Assembly (NCBI GenBank): GCA_965214615.1 | Contig: OZ243952.1 | Coordinates: forward strand, 992,001-1,056,000 | Length of the DNA: 64,000 nucleotides | Reading direction: 5' to 3' | Source: CBDAUN01 sp965214615 | Lineage (GTDB): Bacteria; Pseudomonadota; Gammaproteobacteria; Arenicellales; JAJDZL01 | In this document: piece by piece, positions 8,716 to 16,809 of the stretch | Numbering within the stretch: position 1 is the first letter of the stretch | Layout of the letters: the number at the start of each line of letters is the position of its first letter | The notes under the pieces: model-generated | The model's input: only the letters and a program-made list of their open reading frames with translations | Database searches by the model: none | What the model was told of the DNA's origin: nothing | Translations under genes and position numbers: made by a program

Positions 8716-9630
8716 ATGAACATATCGGACCCGGTAACCCTGAACCTTTGGCACCCGATTTCTTCAGCGGAGGAAATGGTTCCGGGGATCATTCATCAAA
8801 CGGTTCTGCTGGGAGAAAGAATTTCCTATGCAATCGATGACAACGAGCATCCGCTTGTCTGGCACTCGCTTGAAGGAGAGATAGCCGGACATCCTCTCCA
8901 TCCCTGCGCCGACGTGGAAAAGGTTCGGTGCAGATTCGACTACGGCTACGTCTGGGTGTGTCTGGGCAATACGCCGCAAGAGCTGTTTTCGTTCACAGAA
9001 TTTGGGGAAGCTGACCGGCGCTTCGTGCCCACAGGCGTGTTCGGTGTCAATGTTGCGGCCGGTCGGGCTATCGAAAATTTTCTCGATATGAGCCATTTCC
9101 CCTTTGTTCATACCGGCATTCTGGGTGAAGAGCCCCATACTGAAATTGTCGATTACGACATTCAAATTTCAGAAACCGATGATGAAGTGCTCGCGACACG
9201 CTGTCGCTTCTATCAACCCAAGGCCGCACTCGCCTCGGATTCTGGCGCTGAGATCGAATATTCCTATCGAATTCCTCATCCGAACTGCGCCTTGCTCTAC
9301 AAATCCAGCCCTAACGATCCCGTGCGGCCCGATGTGATCTACATGTTTATCCAACCTGTCGGCGAAGAACAGATTCTGGCACATACCGGCATGTGCATTC
9401 TGGATGAGCAGAATTCCAATGAGGCTATTCGAAATTTTCAGCAATGCATCTTTGGGCAAGACAAGCCCATATTGGAAAACCAGAATCCAAAAAAGCTTCC
9501 GCTTGACCCCCGCATGGAGACTCCGATTCGAGCAGACCAGTCGGCAATTGCCTATCGACGATGGCTGAGCAGCAAAAATCTGACCTATGGCGTTATTCCT
9601 GCTGTTTCGGACGCTTGGCCTGATTGCTAG
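8716..9630 (+). CDS. ndmC: Rieske-cluster-less oxygenase catalytic subunit, NdmC-like
   Basis: A 304-aa relative of Rieske oxygenase alpha subunits that keeps the mononuclear iron site (Asp124, His127, His132 in NFLDMSHFPFVH) but has no CxH...CxxH motif. Flanking Rieske-fold strands survive (LWHPI, LLGERISYAID, DYGYVWVCLG), while the cluster-binding loops, some 40-45 residues, are missing when read against the oxygenase at 2.1 kb. In Pseudomonas putida CBB5, NdmC (theophylline/7-methylxanthine N7-demethylase) has exactly this loss and borrows the Rieske centre of NdmD. The next two genes encode NdmD- and NdmE-like proteins, which makes the assignment strong at the complex level. The methyl position attacked here is inferred only. 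Confidence 0.5.
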   Translation: MNISDPVTLNLWHPISSAEEMVPGIIHQTVLLGERISYAIDDNEHPLVWHSLEGEIAGHPLHPCADVEKVRCRFDYGYVWVCLGNTPQELFSFTEFGEADRRFVPTGVFGVNVAAGRAIENFLDMSHFPFVHTGILGEEPHTEIVDYDIQISETDDEVLATRCRFYQPKAALASDSGAEIEYSYRIPHPNCALLYKSSPNDPVRPDVIYMFIQPVGEEQILAHTGMCILDEQNSNEAIRNFQQCIFGQDKPILENQNPKKLPLDPRMETPIRADQSAIAYRRWLSSKNLTYGVIPAVSDAWPDC

Positions 9631-9719
9631 TGCAGACAAGTCGAGATTGGAAAATATCACAAGAACCGACGAGTTTCAGGTTGCTCGTTGCGCTGATCAA
9701 TTGAAACGATCAAACGAAC

Positions 9720-11459
9720 GTGGCTATGGCTGAAGGCGAATTACGTCGTCGATGGTTTCCGATCGCCTCTTGCTCCGAAGTGGTGTTTCGTCACATTTTC
9801 CATGCCCAGTTGCTTGGACGGGAATTTGCTGTCTGGAGAGCGGATGACGGATATGTAAACGTTTGGGAGAATCGTTGTCTGCATCGCGGAGTTCGGCTAA
9901 CCGTCGGCAGCTGCGACGGCAAGGAGCTCAAGTGCCGCTATCATGGCTGGCGATACGCCAATCGAACCGGCGGATGCACGTATATTCCCGCTCATCCTGC
10001 AGATGCGCCGGCGCGTACCATCTGTATCAACCGTTATCCGGCAAGGGAAGCCTACGGTCTCATCTGGAGCGGCGAAAACGCAACCGGAGAAGTCGCACCG
10101 ATAGAAGGTTTCAAAAACGCCACTGTTTTAAGACCGGTCGCGGTCAATGCGCCGAGCGACTTAGTCGTCTCCCATCTATTGAATTACAGTTTCGCGCATT
10201 CGTGTACCGGGTCGAGAAATTCAGATGACTCTGTAACGGTGCATGCAGCCGAGGGCGTTACAGCAAGATTCTTTGTGCAGCCCTGCGACAGCGACCGCAG
10301 CATCATCCGCGGCCTTTTGACGAACGGCACGAATGAGGATGTATCGCCTTTAGACTTGCTTCGCCACCACAGTCATTGCCTCAATTCGTTGCGTGACAGA
10401 ATCGAGGCCCAGGCGGCAATGCTGAATAAGCCTGAGCCGATGACGGTTTCGATTGGACATTTGCCTGATGAACTAATCAACATTCCGGCTGTACAGACTG
10501 ACGGACGCGTGGCGGACCTCAGGGTGCAGGTCACGCGCAAAGTACCAACCGCCGAAAACATCGTCAGTTTGCGATTGGAAGCAGTGAACGATGACCAATT
10601 GCCGACATTTCAGCCGGGCGCGCATATTGACGTTCACTTGCAAAACGGATTGGTTCGTCAGTATTCGCTGACCAATGGTCCTGGTGAATCCGACCACTAC
10701 GCCATTGGCGTTAAGCGAGAGCCGGATAGTCGAGGCGGGTCGGCTTCAATCCATGACCATGTCTCAGAAGGCGACTTGCTTGCAATATCCCCGCCGCGAA
10801 ACAATTTTCCGCTGCGCCGCGATTCAGTACACACGATCTTTATCGCAGGCGGCATAGGCGTTACGCCATTGCTGTCAATGGCTCAGGCTCTCAAGAATCA
10901 AAATCTGAGTTTCAAATTTCACTACTTTGTCAATTCGCCCAGAGAGCTTGCTTTCAAGGCAATTATTGATCAGTTCGAGGAATCGGTCGAAGTGCATGCG
11001 GGACTCACGCCTGAAGCAACGGTCGCGAAGCTTGGGACGGTGCTGGATGGACCCGGATTTGCCCGTAGCGTATATATTTGCGGACCTGGGCCGATGTTGG
11101 ACGCGGCACGGAAAAAGGCGACCGAAATCGGATGGAACGAAGAGTCGATCCATTTTGAGTATTTTAAGAACACGACGGAAAAGGACGATTCCGGCAGTTT
11201 CGTCATTGAATTGGCCCGTTCAGCCATGACACTAAGGGTACCTTCAGGCGTGTCAATTTTGCAGGTGCTAAGGGAAAACGGAATCAATATGACAAGTTCC
11301 TGCGAACAGGGCGCTTGCGGCACCTGCAGATGCACCGTAATAGAAGGAGAGATTCTACATCAGGATGTCTATCTTTCCTCTCTCGAAAAGGCCCGGGGCG
11401 AAACAATTATGACCTGTGTCAGCAGAGCAAAATCGGAACGGCTGATCTTGGATATTTGA
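9720..11459 (+). CDS. ndmD: Rieske-domain-containing reductase, NdmD-like
   Basis: A 579-aa fusion, close in length to P. putida NdmD. Domains in order: an N-terminal Rieske centre (Cys53/His55, Cys72/His75, ending CRYHGW); a linker of about 130 residues with the look of a decayed oxygenase catalytic domain (LLNYSFAHSCTGS near 153, no complete iron site); a flavin domain with RQYSLTNG near 313; a nucleotide domain with GGIGVTP near 377; and a C-terminal plant-type ferredoxin (Cys528, Cys533, Cys536, Cys566). It would deliver electrons from NAD(P)H through two iron-sulphur centres to the Rieske-less subunit encoded just upstream. The start is GTG, or ATG six bases later; neither has a clear ribosome site. 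Confidence 0.5.
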   Translation: MAMAEGELRRRWFPIASCSEVVFRHIFHAQLLGREFAVWRADDGYVNVWENRCLHRGVRLTVGSCDGKELKCRYHGWRYANRTGGCTYIPAHPADAPARTICINRYPAREAYGLIWSGENATGEVAPIEGFKNATVLRPVAVNAPSDLVVSHLLNYSFAHSCTGSRNSDDSVTVHAAEGVTARFFVQPCDSDRSIIRGLLTNGTNEDVSPLDLLRHHSHCLNSLRDRIEAQAAMLNKPEPMTVSIGHLPDELINIPAVQTDGRVADLRVQVTRKVPTAENIVSLRLEAVNDDQLPTFQPGAHIDVHLQNGLVRQYSLTNGPGESDHYAIGVKREPDSRGGSASIHDHVSEGDLLAISPPRNNFPLRRDSVHTIFIAGGIGVTPLLSMAQALKNQNLSFKFHYFVNSPRELAFKAIIDQFEESVEVHAGLTPEATVAKLGTVLDGPGFARSVYICGPGPMLDAARKKATEIGWNEESIHFEYFKNTTEKDDSGSFVIELARSAMTLRVPSGVSILQVLRENGINMTSSCEQGACGTCRCTVIEGEILHQDVYLSSLEKARGETIMTCVSRAKSERLILDI

Positions 11460-11466
11460 GTCGATC

Positions 11467-12108
11467 ATGATCAAGCTCTACAACTACGAACTTTCCGGAA
11501 ACTGTTACAAATTACGATTGCTCCTGGCGTTTCTTGACGTTCCGTACGAATTGGTGAATATTGACTTCTATCCGGGTGCTGAACATAAGTCAGATTCGTT
11601 TCTCAGAATCAACCCGCTTGGACAACTCCCTGTAATCGAAGATGACGGATTGATTCTGCGAGATGCTCAGGCAATTCTGACCTACCTCGCTTCGAAGTAC
11701 GATTCCACCGGCCAGTGGTATCCGCGTGATAACCCTGAGAAATTGGGACAAATTTCGCAGTGGCTTGCCTTTGCCGACGGCATTACCTCAACGGCATCCG
11801 CAGCACGACTTCATGACACTTTGCTCTATACTCATCTGGACGTCGATGCATGCCGTTCAGGCGCTCATCGGCTATTCCGCATCCTTGATGAACACCTGTA
11901 CTTTTCGGGTTTGGAAGGGCAGGGCTGGATTTGTCCGGGTGGCTTGCCAACGATTGCCGACATCGCCTGCTTTCCTTACATCATGCTTAGCGAAGATGGC
12001 GGCATTTCCAGAATAGACTACCCGTCAATTCGACTCTGGTGTGATCGATTCAAGCGAATTCCAGGTTTCATCACCATGCCAGGAGTATTCCCGGCGAGTT
12101 TGAATTGA
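11467..12108 (+). CDS. ndmE: Glutathione S-transferase-like protein, NdmE-like
   Basis: A 213-aa protein with the GST fold: an N-terminal thioredoxin-like domain (SGNCYKLRLLLAFLDVPYE, then NPLGQLPVIEDDG and RDAQAILTYLA) and a helical C-terminal domain with TIADIACFPY near 165. It starts 7 bases after the reductase stop. In the CBB5 caffeine system the GST homologue NdmE is a structural part of the NdmCDE complex, not a detoxifying enzyme. The same role is inferred from gene order. A glutathione-dependent step in C1 handling is the alternative. Confidence 0.5.
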   Translation: MIKLYNYELSGNCYKLRLLLAFLDVPYELVNIDFYPGAEHKSDSFLRINPLGQLPVIEDDGLILRDAQAILTYLASKYDSTGQWYPRDNPEKLGQISQWLAFADGITSTASAARLHDTLLYTHLDVDACRSGAHRLFRILDEHLYFSGLEGQGWICPGGLPTIADIACFPYIMLSEDGGISRIDYPSIRLWCDRFKRIPGFITMPGVFPASLN

Positions 12109-12117
12109 ACCGGATCG

Positions 12118-12141
12118 CGGGATCGCGCCTACTGTCGCAAG
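12118..12141 (+). repeat. Right copy of 24-bp direct repeat
   Basis: CGGGATCGCG followed by CCTACTGTCGCAAG, in the same orientation as 1592-1615. It lies between the GST-like stop codon and the convergent Rpn-type nuclease stop. Together the copies flank a 10.5-kb segment holding one complete metabolic module. Confidence 0.5.
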
Positions 12142-12146
12142 TTCAG

Positions 12147-13118
12147 CTAGCTTTGTGTACCGTTCTTGAGGTTTCTGATATCCTCTTTGCTTAAGTCGAA
12201 GTACTTGCAAATCATGCTTTCGTCGACTCCGTCAAGCAGCATGTGCTGCGCCACGCTACGCTTGCCCTTTTCGATTCCCTGCCTCTCAAATTCCGCTTCC
12301 GCTTCGGCCATCGTCATGCTCATTATTCTTTTGCTGTATTCCTTTATTTCCGCCATTTTCTCATCTCCTGGCGATAAATTCGCCTCTACCGCTTCTCGCA
12401 CCTTCTCTGGTGTGACCGCCTTGCTCGCATGCAGTAAATATTCATAGGTGCGTTTGATAAATTCAACCTGCTGCTGCTCCGGCAACTGCTTTGCCGATTG
12501 CAGCCACTTTACATATGATGCCGCTGTAGCATCCCATATCTCGGACAGCACCTGCAGCGCCAATCGCTCCCTTAGAGGCAATTGTAGCAGATGCCGGCTC
12601 ACATCCGGGTCGCCCAGGCTCACGAATATGCTCCTGAAATCGATCAGATGATCGCGGAACTGTGATTCGAATTCCTCAGGCAGTCGCGCGTGCTCGAACG
12701 CGTGGAACGATTTTTCAGCACGCCACCTGGATTTGCCGTGAAACACGGTCAGTGCAAGAACCGCAGATGCATCGTTGCTGTACAGCCTGGCCATATAGGC
12801 AAGTAATTGGCGCATCAGGCCCGAGTCGGCTGAGCTCTTGGCTTCGATGACAATGCTGATGATGATTTCGCCGCCGCCTTTCAAACTGCAACTGACGATC
12901 AGATCGGTATGCTTCTCTGTCAGTTGTTCCACATCGCTCAAAGTGCTGGGCTGCACGCGGATTGTTCCAAGATCGAAGCAATTGAGCTGTTCATTGCTCA
13001 TTGCAAGGATCAGAAGCTGCCTGATCTGCTCCGGTCGACTGAAATGACTTCTGAAATAGTTGTTGTGCCACGGCCCGCGTCGGGTGACCGCTGTTCGGTT
13101 GCCGGTTGATTCGGCCAT
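12147..13118 (-). CDS. Rpn-family recombination-promoting nuclease / putative transposase (PD-(D/E)XK)
   Basis: A 323-aa protein of the RpnA-E type. The N-terminal nuclease core shows an Asp in KHTDLIVSC near residue 72 and the Glu-x-Lys of IVIEAKSS near residue 93, the PD-(D/E)XK pattern. The C-terminal half is charged and helical and ends in a short helix pair (MICKYFDLSKEDIRNL). The ATG was chosen for its AAGGAG eight bases upstream; a longer reading has no such site. Rpn proteins are DNA endonucleases that increase RecA-independent recombination and are patchily distributed. Standing at the edge of the demethylation module, it may mark a recombination-prone site. Convergent with the GST-like gene. 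Confidence 0.5.
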   Translation of the reverse strand: MAESTGNRTAVTRRGPWHNNYFRSHFSRPEQIRQLLILAMSNEQLNCFDLGTIRVQPSTLSDVEQLTEKHTDLIVSCSLKGGGEIIISIVIEAKSSADSGLMRQLLAYMARLYSNDASAVLALTVFHGKSRWRAEKSFHAFEHARLPEEFESQFRDHLIDFRSIFVSLGDPDVSRHLLQLPLRERLALQVLSEIWDATAASYVKWLQSAKQLPEQQQVEFIKRTYEYLLHASKAVTPEKVREAVEANLSPGDEKMAEIKEYSKRIMSMTMAEAEAEFERQGIEKGKRSVAQHMLLDGVDESMICKYFDLSKEDIRNLKNGTQS

Positions 13119-13578
13119 TTGAATTTCTCCTTGATGTGGCGCTGCACAGGGCAGACGCTCGGGGTTAACGGTTCGCATCGCCTGCTTTGCGCGCGATGCG
13201 ATCGCAATGACCGTAGTCGTTTCCTTGACCCGCCGATGCGGTTCGCACAGCGGGTTAAACGAAATTAAATCACGTCAGTGGCTCATAGCGTGACCTACTG
13301 AAGATAATTTTAAAAAAGTCCTGTTGCTTCGGGTGAGATCTGCCGGAACTGAAAGCAATGACAACAGCTTGTTCCTCTGAAACAGACAGGAGCAATTAAA
13401 TTTCATCGCTACACGACTGCAGCGGCAAGGATGCGCCCGCCGGCAACTGCGTTCGCTTTCGCATGCTAAAGCGATGCATTCATCCGGATTCGAGGATTCC
13501 CTTTGGCGGCAACACGCGCCTTATAGTAGTATTTACAGACGGCTTCACCCTCCGGCCGAGATTGATGGAAGTGACACT
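13119..13578. other. 460-base intergenic region between divergent nuclease genes
   Basis: No gene is supported. It contains the 8-bp inverted repeat described separately and a looser repetition of GGTTCGCA/GGGTTAA words around 13160-13265. It should hold the divergent promoters of the Rpn-type and Vsr genes; none could be picked out with confidence. Confidence 0.5.
13174..13200. repeat. Inverted repeat upstream of the Rpn-type gene
   Basis: CGCATCGC (13174-13181) and GCGATGCG (13193-13200) are exact reverse complements separated by 11 bases. The repeat lies 56-82 bases upstream of the nuclease start. It could be an operator or a hairpin in the leader; no regulator is identifiable. Confidence 0.5.
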
Positions 13579-13995
13579 ATGGCAGACATATTTTCCGTAG
13601 AACGTCGAAGCGAGATCATGTCTCGCATTCGAGGTGCGAACACGAAACCGGAAATGACGGTTCGGCGGCTTGTGCACTCTATGGGGTACCGCTACCGGCT
13701 GCACCGGTCCGATCTTCCTGGAAAGCCCGATCTGGTGTTTGCCAAGCGCAGAAAAGTCATCTTCGTGCACGGGTGCTTCTGGCACCAGCACGGCGCCCCG
13801 GAATGCAAATTGACATCAGTTCCGAAGTCGAATCAGGAATACTGGCTGCCGAAATTGCGCGAAAACAAGCAGCGCGACGAGCAATCGTGTGCGCAGCTTG
13901 CAGCAACCGGATGGTCGGTCCTGGTGATCTGGGAGTGTCAGCTCAAAGATTCAGAACGCTTAATCGGAATCCTTCGTTCGTTTCTTGACAATTAA
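13579..13995 (+). CDS. vsr: Very short patch repair endonuclease (Vsr)
   Basis: A 138-aa nuclease with all main Vsr landmarks: MSRIRGANTKPE near residue 14, KPDLVF with catalytic Asp51, VHGCFWHQH with His64 and His69, a Cys at 76, and the late WEC motif. The Asp/His numbering equals that of the E. coli enzyme. Vsr nicks 5' to T:G mismatches that arise when 5-methylcytosine deaminates. The start ATG gives the typical family N-terminus. Its usual partner, a DNA cytosine methyltransferase, is not in the window, so this copy is an orphan here. It sits beside the Rpn-type gene in what looks like an accessory island. Confidence 0.5.
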   Translation: MADIFSVERRSEIMSRIRGANTKPEMTVRRLVHSMGYRYRLHRSDLPGKPDLVFAKRRKVIFVHGCFWHQHGAPECKLTSVPKSNQEYWLPKLRENKQRDEQSCAQLAATGWSVLVIWECQLKDSERLIGILRSFLDN

Positions 13996-14229
13996 GGAAA
14001 ATGGGGCCGGTACCTTAGCTGCGATCTTTGTGCGCCGAATGCGATAGGTCCGGTGACCTGATTTGTGTGCGTCCGCATCGAGACCGGCTCCGAAATGCCA
14101 GGCTCTGGCGCAGCATTGAATCAAAGTCGAATTCCTTCAGCGGCGACGCGTGTCGTAATACAATGTTTTGACCCCGGCAGGTGACGTTGAATTCGCCTTT
14201 GTCGCAACCAGAAACAGGATTAGATACAG

Positions 14230-15600
14230 TTGGCTAAGCAAGACCGGATATCGAGGTGGTCCGCACGTCCTTTTGACGGCTATTCGATCCGCCTCCCAAT
14301 TGAACCGGATCCGAGGTTCTACCATGTAGGTCCCGGCACTGACTGCGGAGAATATCTAAGGCGGTTCTGGCATCCTGTTGCGATGTCGCAGCAGTTGGAT
14401 GCCGGCCGGCCGGTGGCGATAAGAATTCTTGGCGAGGACTTGGTGGTGTTTCGCGATGGCAGCGGCACGGTCGGCCTGCTGCATCGTCACTGCGCCCACC
14501 GAAGAGCGTCGCTGGAATTCGGCCGGATTGAAAGCCATGGCATACGCTGCTGCTATCACGGCTGGCATTTCGATGTCGACGGCACCATTCTTGAAACACC
14601 GGGCGAACCTCACGACAGCCAAATCAGGCGTCAGATCTGCCAGGGCGCATATCCGTCGACCGAGTTCAAAGGACTTGTATTCGCCTATATGGGGCCTCCG
14701 GAACTCAAGCCGCAGTTCCCGTATCTGGATTCCATGGAAATTCCCGGCCATGATCTGGTGCCATACGCCATTCATTCCCCGAACAACTGGCTGCAGGAAA
14801 CGGAAAACGCGGTGGACCCTTTTCACAGCGTGTTTCTGCATGGGAGAATCAGCGGCCCGCAGTTTCCCGGACTCGAGCACTTTGCCGAACTTCCCGTGGT
14901 CAATTACAAAAAGCGCCGAGGCGGCATACTTTATGCCCACGCGAGGCGAAGCGGCGATCTGGTCCGGTTGCGGTTTCATGACTACCTGCTTCCGACGATG
15001 GCCCAGAACGGCGGCATGTTCCAGGTCATGGACAGGCCCAAGGTCTTCGGCCGCACGAGCCTGACCAAATGGGTCGTTCCCTTGGACGATACGAATTCGC
15101 GCAAATTCGGCTGGAGACACTTCAATGACAGCGACGAAGTGCTGCGTCAAGGCGACCGGGATCAGGTGGGCTGGGAGAAAGTCGATTTCTACGGTCAAAC
15201 CGGCGCGCGGTCGTACGAGGAACGCCAGGCAAATCCGGGCGACTGGGAGGCATGGACAAGCCAGGGTCCGATGAATGTTCACAAGCGCGAATACCTCGGC
15301 ACCACCGATCAAGGCGTCGCCATGCTTCGGTCGCGCCTTAAGCGCGAAATCAAGAACTCGCTGAAAGGCGCAGATGTGACTGTGCTCGAGGGCAATGCGC
15401 AAAATCCGATTCGAACCTTTGGCGGTGATACCGTGCTTTCGATACCGAAACGAAGCGGCGACGATGCCGCGCTACTGGATTCGGTCATGCACGATGTCAT
15501 GGGTATTTACCTGGGGTCCGAAGAATGCGACCGCGCCGAACAAGGCGAGTACATCAAGCGCGAGATTCTGAAAAATTATCCCGATTCGCTGCAAATCTGA
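14230..15600 (+). CDS. Rieske non-heme iron oxygenase alpha subunit (phthalate-oxygenase-like)
   Basis: A 456-aa oxygenase, longer than the one at 2.1 kb. The Rieske site is Cys88/His90 and Cys107/His110 (CAH...CCYHGW). The catalytic site is ENAVDPFHSVFLHG with Asp196, His199 and His204. The C-terminal extension to residue 456 resembles the phthalate 4,5-dioxygenase side of the family. The start is TTG with AGGAT upstream. No reductase is adjacent, so it may use one of the two reductases at 3-11 kb or one elsewhere. It heads a block with an aminotransferase, a TPP decarboxylase, an amino acid importer and sarcosine oxidase, so demethylation or ring attack on an N-methylated amino compound is plausible. 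The substrate is not readable from sequence. Confidence 0.5.
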   Translation: MAKQDRISRWSARPFDGYSIRLPIEPDPRFYHVGPGTDCGEYLRRFWHPVAMSQQLDAGRPVAIRILGEDLVVFRDGSGTVGLLHRHCAHRRASLEFGRIESHGIRCCYHGWHFDVDGTILETPGEPHDSQIRRQICQGAYPSTEFKGLVFAYMGPPELKPQFPYLDSMEIPGHDLVPYAIHSPNNWLQETENAVDPFHSVFLHGRISGPQFPGLEHFAELPVVNYKKRRGGILYAHARRSGDLVRLRFHDYLLPTMAQNGGMFQVMDRPKVFGRTSLTKWVVPLDDTNSRKFGWRHFNDSDEVLRQGDRDQVGWEKVDFYGQTGARSYEERQANPGDWEAWTSQGPMNVHKREYLGTTDQGVAMLRSRLKREIKNSLKGADVTVLEGNAQNPIRTFGGDTVLSIPKRSGDDAALLDSVMHDVMGIYLGSEECDRAEQGEYIKREILKNYPDSLQI

Positions 15601-15681
15601 TTCCGGCTGGCGATATGCGAAGCGCTATTTCTTAGCGACACCGTGTTGTGGGCTGATCCCCGCCGTTGACGGACGATTGTG

Positions 15682-16809
15682 ATGACCGAGCCTGAACCTC
15701 GCCTCGGACTGGGCCGTATCTGCGCGCACATGCTGTCTGCAGATGCGGACGAGCAGGCATCCATACGCATATCCATTGCGTCGAACGAAAGTGCATTCGG
15801 TCCAAGCCGGCATGCAGTAGATGCGATCATGGAAGCTGCAAGCTCGGCCGAGCGATATGCAGAGAACGCGGCGTCTGAACTGGCCAGATCGATTGCACGA
15901 AAATATTCGCTCGACGAAAAACGAATCGTCGTCGGCCCAGGCTCAGACGACTTGCTGGCCCGCATCGCACGAGCCTATCTGAGAGCCGGTGATGAACTCA
16001 TCTGCAGCAGGCACGGCTATCAGAAAATCCCCAACTACGCCTTTGCCAACGATGCAAGGCCGGTGATGGCGGACGACCGGGAATTCAAGGCCGACGTCGG
16101 TTGCATTCTCGACTGTGTCACGGATCGGACCCGGATCGTGATGCTTGCGAATCCGGACAATCCGACAGGAACATGGCTGTCGGGCGTTCAAGTGCGTGAA
16201 TTGCGCGATCAATTGCGTTCCGATATCTTGCTCGTTCTCGATTCTGCATATCTGGAGTATGTCGACTCAAATGACTTTGAAAATCCGGCCGAATTGATCG
16301 AAAGCTCGCGCAATGTCGTCATGACGCGCACGTTTTCGAAGATTTACGGTCTCGCGGGTTTGAGATTAGGGTGGCTATACGGCCCGCATCGGGTGTCTGA
16401 ATCCGTGCGGCGAATCGGACTGACTTTTCCAATTTCAATCGTCGCATTTGCAGCGGCAATGGCGGCTCTTGAAGACACAGAGCATGTGCGTCGCGTATTC
16501 GAAGGAAATTTGTCGGTCAGGGCCGAATTTGTTTCAAGGCTGAACGCGATGGGACTTCATGCCTATCCCAGTCAGACGAACTTTGTGCTGGTCAGATTTC
16601 CCGGCGGTACCGGCGCAGTCGCCTACCGGCATCTGCTCAGTCAGGGAGTCTTTGCACGAAGACTGGCTTCGCAGGCGTTTGCAGACTGTATTCGTTTTAC
16701 CATCGGACTGGAAGAAGAAATGCGGCAGGTGGCCGACATCCTGAACCATTGGGTTTTCGACATCGACAAGGCGGAACATGATGAACGCGGACATGCACTC
16801 GGACGCTGA
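15682..16809 (+). CDS. PLP-dependent aminotransferase, class I/II (HisC-like)
   Basis: A 375-aa fold-type I aminotransferase. It shows SNESAFGPS near residue 35, ANPDNPTG near 156, Asp187/Tyr190 around the pyridine nitrogen, the PLP lysine Lys220 in TRTFSKIYGLAG, and RLGWLYG after it. This pattern is that of histidinol-phosphate aminotransferase and relatives. With no other his gene nearby and a 2-oxoacid decarboxylase gene overlapping its end, a catabolic transamination yielding a 2-oxoacid is more likely than histidine synthesis. A GTG three bases before the chosen ATG is possible. The last 32 bases overlap the next gene. Confidence 0.5.
   Translation: MTEPEPRLGLGRICAHMLSADADEQASIRISIASNESAFGPSRHAVDAIMEAASSAERYAENAASELARSIARKYSLDEKRIVVGPGSDDLLARIARAYLRAGDELICSRHGYQKIPNYAFANDARPVMADDREFKADVGCILDCVTDRTRIVMLANPDNPTGTWLSGVQVRELRDQLRSDILLVLDSAYLEYVDSNDFENPAELIESSRNVVMTRTFSKIYGLAGLRLGWLYGPHRVSESVRRIGLTFPISIVAFAAAMAALEDTEHVRRVFEGNLSVRAEFVSRLNAMGLHAYPSQTNFVLVRFPGGTGAVAYRHLLSQGVFARRLASQAFADCIRFTIGLEEEMRQVADILNHWVFDIDKAEHDERGHALGR

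Noticed and set aside
14356..15402. A 348-codon minus-strand frame opposite the Rieske oxygenase
   Set aside because: It lies antisense to a gene with intact Rieske and iron-site motifs and shows no domain of its own.
15682..16809. Histidinol-phosphate aminotransferase of histidine biosynthesis
   Set aside because: No other his genes are near, and the gene overlaps a catabolic-type decarboxylase gene, so only the family name is kept.
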